Shown: positions 56,264 to 64,000 of the stretch, one piece after another
How positions within the stretch are numbered: the first letter of the stretch is position 1
Layout: each line of letters opens with the position of its first letter
DNA from: Romanomermis culicivorax
Taxonomy: Eukaryota > Nematoda > Enoplea > Mermithida > Mermithidae
Length of the DNA: 64,000 nucleotides
Direction: 5' to 3'
Assembly (NCBI GenBank): GCA_963922205.1
Contig: CAWUHX010000239.1
Location: 1 to 64,000, forward strand
Notes under the pieces: generated by a model
Told to the model about the DNA's origin: nothing
What the model saw: only the letters and a program-made list of their open reading frames with translations
Databases searched by the model: none
Program-made: the position numbers and the translations under genes

Positions 56264-57727
56264 CTACTTTATCTGGTCCGAATCAGCTGAGATGCCGTCA
56301 GAGTTCAGAAGGTGACCCCGAAATTTGACCTTAGGAGGTAGAAATTCACACTTATCAGGTTGAAGAGTGATATCAGCATCTTTGAGCACCTTGAAGATCA
56401 TCTGAATGTGTTTGAGATGGTCTTCGAAAGTTTTTGAGAAAATGATAATATCATCTATGTAGACCAAGCAGATTTTCCAGATGTAAGGATGAAGAATTCT
56501 TTCCATCAGACGTTGAAATTCTGCAGGAGCATTTTTCAGGCCAATGGGTAAAACCTTGAACCGAAAAAGTCCTTCCTAGCAGATGAAAGTAGTTTTATCA
56601 CCAGATTCAGAGTCAAGAAGTACTTGCCAGTAGCCTGCTTTCAGATCCAAGGTTGTGAAAAACTTTGCATTTCCCATTACATCTGGGTAATCATCAATTC
56701 TAGGAATTGGAAAATGATCACTAGGTGTAACTTTGTTAATGCCTCGATAATCGACTACCGGGCACCAAGAATGGTCCTTCTTCTTCACTAGAAAAAGAGG
56801 AGTAGCCCAAGGGGACCATGAAGGTTCAATGAAGTCTTTATCGAGCATTTCTTTAATGTGAGACCCAACTACATGATGTTGTTCAATGGGAGCACGATAG
56901 TAGTGTCTAGCAATGGATTGAGCATTGCCAGTATTGATGTTCACCCTCAGCTCATGAGTAAAAGTAGGAGGATCACCAGGTAAACTGAAGACATCTCAAT
57001 ACTGTTTGAGTATTTTAATGGCCTCAGCCTTCTGAGTGGGCGAGACAAAGGTATTTTGAGTCATTTTTTGAATAGCTAAGTGAAGTTTTTCAGAATCAGA
57101 GGTATTAGGTAGAGAGTGATCTAATGCAGCAGGTTGGTGATCAGCAGGATCATGCTCTGATGCAGCTACAGCAACATGAGAAAGAGTATCTTGTGAGCCA
57201 GTGTGCGAGTTTTCCAGAGAGTGCTTTACAACAGCAACTACTTGGTTAGCGCTAGGCTTAAGACAGTTTCCAGAATTATTGACAAACAGAAGTGGACAAG
57301 TTCCATTACAGATATTAATCAACAAAGTTTCTATGGGAAATTCATTGCTGTTAGAAGTGTTAGGTGCAGGTTGAACTATTGAATCAGGTATGGATGTGTT
57401 TGTTTGTGGGAAAACATGACCAGGAATCCAATGTTGAGAATAAGGTTGAATCTTAAGAGTAGCAGCAGCAACAATAAAAATAGGTTCCCCAAGTTCAGCG
57501 ATGACTAGATTGTTGGAATCAACAACTGTGGAAGTGTCAGTGTGAACAAGTCAATCAGAGGATTCAGCTTCAATCTCTTTGACTGGCTCATCACTTCCAG
57601 ATGATGGATAGTCTGAAGATTGCGCAGAAATTGGAATTTCTTTTAGAATAGGTCCTTCAAGACCGGCGAGAGTTGAGATTATTTCAGGTGATTTAGGCAG
57701 ACATCTAGGAATTATGGTAAGAGGTTG
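56264..57727 (-). pseudogene. pol: Reverse transcriptase of element 2
   Basis: The frame continues from protease through a spacer (to about 57000, TGA at 56996) into RT: YYRAPIEQHHVVGSHIKEML, PLFLVKKKDHSWCPVVDYRG, TTLDLKAGYWQVLL, LPIGLKNAPAEFQRLM and LVYIDDIIIFSK (YIDD at 56450-56461), then KCEFLPPKVKFRGHLL. TAG at 56576 replaces a residue after TTFIC. A frame change near 56278 leads into the next segment. Catalytic Asp residues are intact. Confidence 0.88.
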
Positions 57728-59242
57728 TCATTTGTTAGCTATCTCAATGTATCCTTGCTTAAAGTTTAGAATGGCTTCGACATCAGGATGAGCCAGAAAA
57801 TCAGTTCCAATGATGCACTGGTTGCCAGTGTTGTCATAGAGAATGACACATTTGACAAGATGTTGACCCAAATCAGATTCCATAGTGAATAAAACCAGAC
57901 TGTAGGTCTTTACCACTGCTCCATCTGTGACACGAATGTGGCCACAGACAGGTAGAGGGGTATCGATCTTCTCAAAGGCTCTCCTACCAAGACCAGATGA
58001 TAACACAGAACACTGAGCACCCATATCAATGAGAGGATTTGCAGTTATGCATCCAATTTTGATAGGAAAGAGAAATGCATTAGTAGGTAGATAGTTTTTT
58101 ACATAATTATCAGAAACAGGAGTGCAGTTACCTATATGGCATATTGCTGGGTATGCGATCCAAGGGTAATTCCCTGAGATGTCTTCCACATCCCAACTAA
58201 TAATACCGGGAGAGAACAGAGTTGCATTAGCAGAATTATCAGGTTTAGGATCAGTTTGCACCATATTTGCAGATGGTGGTTGAGAAACTGATTCAGATTG
58301 TTGAGTAGGTTCAGGAGTACTAGAAATCAGAGTTTGAGATTGAGGAGCAGGTAGTGCAAGAGGAGTAGAGGTTGTCTCATTAAAATGCCTATTATTAGGA
58401 GGAAATTCAGCCCAAGGGTTTGCCATAGCGGTCCCATTAGGGTAAGTGTGATACTCGATAGGAAATTTATCAGAATCGTAATGAAAGGCAGGAGTAACAA
58501 CATTACAAACATCAGCATGGCAGTTAGCATATGTGTTATAGTATGAACCACGACTGCCACAATAATAAGAGTTTCCTCTATTACTGTAGCTGCCTCTGTT
58601 GTTTCTCCAATTTGGGTTGATGAGAACATCATTGCCAAGGTTTGGATTGTAACGGTGTTGATACCTTTTATCAGTATAACGAACTACTTGAGGATCAGAG
58701 GAAGGTTGAGTTTGAGGATTAATGGGCTTTAACCATTTACAGTCTGCACTGTTGTATGTGTTGCCTTTGTGAGCTTCACAAAAATGACTGGTGGACTGGA
58801 TGGATAGGGGTCCATTACAATCCCTACCCTGAGACCTATCATAAGAAGGATGAAAGTCAGAATGATTATCAGAACGTGAATGATCCTGGCTGCATGAGGC
58901 CCAAAAATCATGGTGAGCAGAATTATCAGGACTTCTGTTAGTCCGATATTGAGAAGGAGAAGGTCGAAACTCAGAAGTGAAAACAGGTTGCATATGATTA
59001 TGAACTCCATCAGTGATTTGCTGAAGAAGGCCAGTAATCTTACCTACAGGAACAGTAGCTTCACTAAAAGATACTCTAGGTTTATCAGAAGTGGAATTAT
59101 CAGAATTACGATTAGGAGATTGTGAGTAAGGAAAACGTCTTCTGTCATGACGTCTTTGAGAAGGAGGAGTAAGTGGTTGAGGTTGAGAGTGAGGATCAGC
59201 TTGATTGATGAGAATAGGTCGCTCTGGGGTACTGATCTCAGC
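57728..59242 (-). pseudogene. pro: Nucleocapsid-like segment and retropepsin of element 2
   Basis: Same frame as the capsid. An Arg/Ser-rich part (SQRRHDRRRFPYSQSPNRNS) is followed by a Cys/His string, HFCEAHKGNTYNSADC, then an Asn/Tyr/Arg-rich stretch. The protease at the C-terminus has PLIDMGAQCSVLS (58027-58019 for D-M-G) and CIIGTDFL. The usual D-T/S-G triad reads D-M-G here: ATG differs from ACG by one transition, so the active site is probably damaged. TGA at 57728 ends the frame, but it stays readable beyond. Confidence 0.75.
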
Positions 59243-60974
59243 TTATGTAGCTTCCAGAATCTTACTAGCTTTAGAGACAGCAATGGCAAGTTGCTGAACA
59301 ATAGCAAATTCCTGCACATCATCACCAATTGAAATTTGGTTGAAAACAGGCATTTTCATCAAAAATGTCTTGATGACTTTCTGATGGTGGAATTTCTGAT
59401 CCTTATCAGGAAATAGAAGTTGAATGTAAGTCATGACTCCGCTGAGAAAAGCAGCAGGATCTTCCCCTGAGCTCAGCATTGTCGAGTCTAGTTCACATTC
59501 GAGACTCATCTTATCACAGGTAGGAGCAAGAGAGAACATTAACATATGCTTAGCTTCTTCAATTGATGTCCTGGATAGTATCACTACGAGCATCACGAGT
59601 TAATCTGCAAAGTGCCCTGATCTTGACATAATTACTTAAGTCAAAACTGAATTCACTTTCGAGACGAATGAAAAAGTGCAGCAATCACTTATCACCAGTT
59701 GCTTCGTTAATGCACAGATGTGTCATATTCTCAACTATTCCCTCAATGCGGCTTTCCTCATCACGATGTGATGGGTAGTGAATATCAGCATTGTGATAAC
59801 CATAGTTGTGTGGAAAGTTTACAGAAGGGTAATCAGAAAAACCAGGAGAAGGAATTTGCAAGGAATTGCAAGGTATCTTAGAGATAGATGCATGCTCTTC
59901 TTCAAATATGGAAGAATTGTGATGACTAGGAGGATTAGATTGCTCAGAATTAGAAGGTTTTAAATTATTTACAGGAGTTATAGCAGGTATGTGAGATGTT
60001 ACAGATACAGTATTAGTTACAGGTATACTCTGAGGAGCAAGATGTTCAGATTGAGGTAGGAGAGGAGGATTACCTAAATTACCTACTTGAGTTAAAGTGG
60101 ACAGAGTTGCAGAAGTGGTGGAAACAAAAAGCTTGAATTGATTCATTAAACTAGTTAAAGTGGCAGACATGGTAGCAGTTTGACTATTGTGCTTCGCCTG
60201 AAGTTCATTCAGGAGTCACAGATTTCTTTCCTCACTTTCTCCGGCTTTGTCTTCGACAAAACCGAGTACTTGATTAATAGTAGAGGTAGTGGGAATATTT
60301 TGAGTAACTGACGTACTAGCTTCTGCCAGGGCAGTTAACTGCGCAAAAGCTTCAGCTCGAAAATTTTCAATCTCAGCCATGTAGGCATCACTGATGCTTT
60401 TAGGCTGAGATTTCCTACTCTTACGAGGGTGAGAAGAGATCACAGAATAATCAACATTTACAGAATCAGAATCAGAAGAGACAGGTTGTACAGAATTTTT
60501 TTGAGAGCTAGAAATAGCATGGCGCGATAGTGATGGCTGAATTCGCAAGGCAATGTTTACTTGAGAATGGGTGACCCCAATAGGAGTAGTTGCAGGTTGC
60601 AAAATTGGAACTGCAACCAACTGAGGCAGCTGCACCAAGGAAATAGGATTGAAAGGTGTATTTTGACCTGAGTTTAAAAGATTAATTACATAGGGTGACT
60701 GAGCAGATAAATATTGAAGTACCTGAGGCTAATTACTAGGCGCCAAATTAGCTGACATTTGCGCCTGATCCAAAGAATCCTGAGGACCGGATCCCAACTA
60801 TGGTAGAGTGAGAGTCGACGGCGCAACTGCCTGTGCAAGTGGTGCAGGTTGTGTGGAAACTACATTACTTGAGGACCCAGAGGTGACTAGCGAGTTGCGA
60901 AGTGCTGTGGGAGCAACTAGCAAAATGCTATTTGCAGGTGTGCTATGAGGAATTTTCTGAGAGTTTGTTAGCAT
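59243..60974 (-). pseudogene. gag: Gag of element 2
   Basis: A reading frame from ATG 60974 (MLTNSQKIPHSTPANS) runs to 59685 with stops at about 60800, 60730, 60216 and 59685, then shifts frame near 59600. The first half is Pro/Ser/Gln-rich. The capsid-like part reads LESEFSFDLSNYVKIRALCR, EAKHMLMFSLAPTCDKMSL, FLSGVMTYIQLLFPDKDQKF and VIKTFLMKMP, typical of Ty3-like capsid helices, and a coiled, Ala-rich end. It would assemble particles. The frame continues past TAA at 59243 into the nucleocapsid/protease region. Confidence 0.65.
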
Positions 60975-61089
60975 CTTATAAAAACCTGGAAAATAACCTA
61001 AGGCAGATGCCCTATGAGGTCTAGCTTCCAGTATTCATGAGAAGTAAAGGAAACTAGGCCTCAACGCAGGGAAGGTAAGTACTTAGTAA

Positions 61090-61107
61090 ACCTAAAGGGA
61101 TCACCAG
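61090..61107 (-). promoter_or_regulatory. Candidate primer-binding site of element 2
   Basis: One base after the 5' LTR the sense strand reads TGGTGATCCCTTTAGG, beginning with the TGG expected for a tRNA CCA end. The tRNA was not identified. Confidence 0.45.
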
Positions 61108-61615
61108 TGTTATATATGTATTTCCTTTCTAATTTATTTGAGACTCTTGGCTGATGATCCACCAAGAATGTTGAGATTTGATTTTGAAGTCAAGAATGAT
61201 TCGGCAGGAGTTTGTTCCAAGAAGTTGAGGCCTTAATACTAAGACTTACCTAGCACTGGGCTGGGGCACATACGCCTCCTGTTTTTGGACAAATGCTCAA
61301 AATTTTTGTCAACCAATAAATATTCTAAATTGAGAAATCTGTGATTCTCAATTTAAAATAACTGTATGACGTCAGTAAAATTGCATAGCGAGGAGTTTAT
61401 TTGGTGAGGTACGGGCAGACAATAAAATACAAACAAAAAAAACTCTCAATCACTGATCGAAATTCCAGCACATGATGGAATGACTACAGTAATTGCATTC
61501 CCCAGTTTGAAAATGGATGAGATGCTTGAGACATGCTCATCTTTGGTTGTGAGATGCAGAAAGTTGTAATGTGACATTAAAACAGTTGTGGGAGACTGGA
61601 AATGTGACTACAACA
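61108..61615 (-). repeat. 5' LTR of element 2 (508 bp)
   Basis: TGTT...AACA ends. Partner of 47478-47985. In the sense direction it should drive the element. Confidence 0.9.
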
Positions 61616-61619
61616 GATC
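61616..61619. repeat. Target-site duplication GATC of element 2, right
   Basis: Directly follows the AACA end of the right LTR and matches 47474-47477. Confidence 0.8.
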
Positions 61620-61777
61620 CTTTGACATTGATTTTTGTAATACCCTGTATGGAAAGCCTTCAAAGCATCTGTAATCCGTTTTTCATTGACATTCATGCCA
61701 TAGCAATGTTTGAGAAAACCTTTCATCATTTTACGACCATAGGATCTGGCAACCTGAAAAAGTCATGCAGAATATGA
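61616..61777 (-). pseudogene. DDE transposase relic, N-terminal part
   Basis: The minus strand reads QVARSYGRKMMKGFLKHCYG, NVNEKRITDALKAF and HTGYYKNQCQRI, then meets the element 2 duplication GATC. Joined to 47473 it continues QNQLNPQSYR in frame. YGRK-xx-KGFL followed by an R-x-x-DAL helix looks like the DNA-binding start of a transposase. Confidence 0.5.
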
Positions 61778-63345
61778 AACCAAAAGGAATAAGTTCCCAA
61801 CAGAGCATTTAGGACATATAAAACGAATCATAAGCTAGATAACTTGGAAAAATGAAAAAACATCAAAATTATGTTGAAACACTAAAGTTACAGATTAGAA
61901 GATTTTGAAAATATCAAATTCTAATGCCAAAATTAGGGAATTTTTATGATAAAATCAAAGCAACAAGATATGTATGATATGTGGTCAGGATGTTGTGCAG
62001 GTCTTTTCTTAAGAGGCGTAAGAAAAGATGGAGACTTCTGGTCAGAACTGACCCGTTAGAACTAGTCCCTTGGCTGAAGCTCGGTGATAGTGCAACAGTC
62101 CGGTTCCCCAGACCTACAACAACAAAGATAAACTTAACCTCAAATGCCGGGCCCCACCAAAGAGCTTTGCAGTCTCCTAGCTGAGACAAGGAATCCCCTC
62201 AGGGATAGACTTACTTGAGTGTAACCCTTAAAGGGTTTCCCAAAGCTTGCTAGCTGCAAGCTGGCGCCTGGGCCTCTGGCCCTCCGCCTTCGACGATCAA
62301 TATAATCTAAATAATAAACGAATATATAAAACAATATTTCCGACGAAATATCAAAAAGAATGTGGACTGACCACAGTAGAAAATATGTAAAATAAGACGG
62401 AAGTGCTGGGAAAACTTTTATGGATGCCAGCAAAATATACGAAAAATAAATATAAAGTTGACAATGAAAAATCACTATCACTTTGGTCTTTCTGTGGCCC
62501 TCCACTTCTATGCAAATGTCTGCGCCGCTGGTCGTCCATTTTGTCAATTTGCATGGCGATTTCCCCATGGGAATTGCCATCAACAGGGTGCCCAACATCC
62601 CTCGCGCATCGAAACCGACCTACGGGAGGTAGAAAAAAAACTTTCGGCCGGGTTACCCCGGCATTAAAAAGAATTAACCAAAAGAAAAAATCTACTACTC
62701 CGGCTGACTCCTGTTTTTACAGTTTGTCTCACTCAGACTCCCGTTTCACAGTCTGTCCTAATCGGACTCCTGTGCTGGTCGTTGGACACAACAAATACCA
62801 AGGACTTCGCCGCAATGGCTGGCAAGTGACGCCCATTTTGACCTCGGCATTGGTGGAATAACCTTGTCCTAAGGAGTATGACGTTGACGTCAGTGCCAAA
62901 TTTGGTCGATTTTGGGTTCGGCTGCTCGGTCTGCATGCTGTGGCAATTCGTTGGCCGTGGGTCTAACCGCATGCAAATCGTTTTCCCGCGTCTCTATTTT
63001 TTCTAAATTAAAATCAAAATTCGAGATTATATTGTATGATACAACAAAGACGAGGCGGGAATGTACGGATATCACAAAATAAAAATGCGCTAAAAATTGA
63101 GCATAAAATGTGGCCAAAAATTTGAAAATGTTTTTATGGTTGTGTTTTGCACCGGTTTTGTCAAAAAAGAAAATTTTAGTTGGCCAGCAGCATCAAAATT
63201 TAAATAATATTTTTGGATTTTTTGTTTTTTGATTTTTTTTTGGATTTTAGTAATTTTATTAGTGTTTTTGGATTTTGTATTTTATAAAATTAGTAAAAAT
63301 ATAAATGTGAAAAGATAAAATTTGGGCCAAAATTTGTGCGGCCAA
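61778..63345. other. Non-coding stretch, possibly the 3' end of another element
   Basis: 61980-62300 and 62540-62960 are less AT-rich than their surroundings and look like LTR or UTR sequence; 63100-63340 is A/T-rich, like the tract after the RGG ORF at 38798. If the RGG ORF (minus strand) belongs to a third retroelement, its 3' LTR would lie here and its other LTR beyond the window. No direct-repeat partner is visible. Confidence 0.35.
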
Positions 63346-63981
63346 TTACTGCTGCTGCCCGCCACCTTGGTAACCTCCTTGAGGTCTTCCTCGATAGTAT
63401 CCCCTCTGGCCGGGTTGGCCTCGGGTCTGACCTCCATCCTGGCCTTGATTTTGGCCTTGCTGACTTCCACCGCGTCTACCAAGCGGCTAAAAGTTCCGAT
63501 TGTAGAACTGCGCATCCGGGTCTTGACCTTGGTGTTGCCAGGTTCCTCGGCCTCTGTAGGGTTGCGGAGGGTGCCCTCTGGCTTGACCTCAGTCATACCC
63601 CAGTCTACCCCTATATGGGGCCGGGTTTGAGAACATTTTGTCTCTCCCCTACTGCCTTTGTGTTGGACCACTGCTAGTGGAGATGCTGCATTGAGGTTTT
63701 TGAGTCCGGAAAGTTGAATTCAGAGATTTTGATGATGTTGATTTTGATCGAAAAAGCCGACTTTTATAAGAAGTGCTAGCAGCCTCACTATACGACCTCT
63801 GGCTGGTCGCAGTAGACGATTGTTGTGTCGTCAGCGGTTGTTTCTTAGCGGGAGGGAGTCTAGGCACCTTAAACTTACTTGGGCTCTTGGCAGCCGTTTG
63901 CTGATATTTATCAGCTTGCGACCTGTCATCGCCTGGCGCCTTCCTCTTAACACCCATCTGGTTCAACCTCTGCGAGCCCAT
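63346..63981 (-). pseudogene. Basic, Ser-rich ORF with RGG-type C-terminus
   Basis: Starts near 63981 (MGSQRLNQMGVKRKAPGDD). A Lys/Ser/Thr/Gln-rich, probably disordered segment (KFKVPRLPPAKKQPLTTQQS, SYKSRLFRSKSTSSKS) is followed, after TAG, by APYRGRLGYD-stop-GQARGH, YRGRGTWQHQGQ, QFYNRNF-stop-PLGRRGG and GYYRGRPQGGYQGGGQQQ before TAA at 63346. Three in-frame stops. RGG/RG repeats suggest RNA binding, as in a nucleocapsid. The window edge may cut an upstream part. Composition and downstream sequence match 38406-38798. Confidence 0.5.
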
Positions 63982-64000
63982 AAAGACGTACTGGTTAGAG

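Larger units (their letters stand above)
47478..61615 (-). mobile_element. Element 2: old Ty3-like LTR retrotransposon with a 6-kb 3' cargo region
   Basis: 508-bp LTRs at 47478-47985 and 61108-61615 start TGTTATATATG; the right copy ends AACA (AAAA on the left). They are flanked by GATC (47474-47477 and 61616-61619). Sense is minus. Order: PBS, gag (60974), zinc-finger and protease (to 57728), RT, RNase H, integrase (to 54087), spacer, exonuclease (52610), unrecognised segment, P/Q-rich ORF (50469-48293), polypurine tract (47986-47999). The LTR copies differ by roughly 8% by eye and every gene carries stops, so it is long dead. Total 14.1 kb, about 6 kb of it downstream of pol. Confidence 0.9.

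Overview
The window is AT-rich eukaryotic DNA packed with mobile elements. The host is probably an invertebrate and possibly a nematode. I base that on a 57-bp intron, pyrimidine-rich 3' splice sites and recurrent CTACAGTA/TACTGTAG words; none of this is decisive. No tRNA, rRNA or CRISPR was seen.

Layout, left to right. (1) 345-4067 (+): the last three exons of an Atg8/LC3-family autophagy gene. (2) 4220-20381: element 1, a young 16.2-kb Ty3-like LTR retrotransposon transcribed leftward, with 1.43-kb LTRs differing by about 1% and a CTAA target duplication. Its order is leader, gag, ORF X, env-like glycoprotein, protease 1, SR-rich linker, protease 2, RT, RNase H, integrase, so env lies between gag and pol. 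(3) 20917-24523: a broken Mutator-like (MULE) transposon, split by a 1446-bp element that inserted at TA and itself holds a 237-bp MITE. (4) About 25040-27935: an element with roughly 600-bp inverted arms. (5) About 28040-31800: a LINE with a zinc knuckle, a NADAR domain, an APE endonuclease and an RT; it holds a second copy of the same MITE. (6) 34689-38798 (+): a decayed block with a DEDD 3'-5' exonuclease, disordered proteins and an RGG-rich last ORF. (7) 41579-45579 (+): a degenerate spliced gene with a RING-like end. (8) 47478-61615: element 2, an old 14.1-kb Ty3-like retrotransposon (508-bp LTRs, GATC duplication) that splits a DDE-transposase relic. About 6 kb after its pol carry a second DEDD exonuclease and a long P/Q-rich ORF. 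(9) 63346-63981 (-): an RGG-rich ORF related to the one at 38.4-38.8 kb.

How the parts relate. Element 1 is the youngest and has three frame breaks. Element 2, the MULE and the LINE are riddled with stop codons. The points most worth checking are the gag-env-pro-pol order with two retropepsin-like domains in element 1, the NADAR domain in the LINE, and the exonuclease found both in element 2 and in an unrelated-looking block. Domain calls were made by reading motifs and by frame arithmetic, without database searches.
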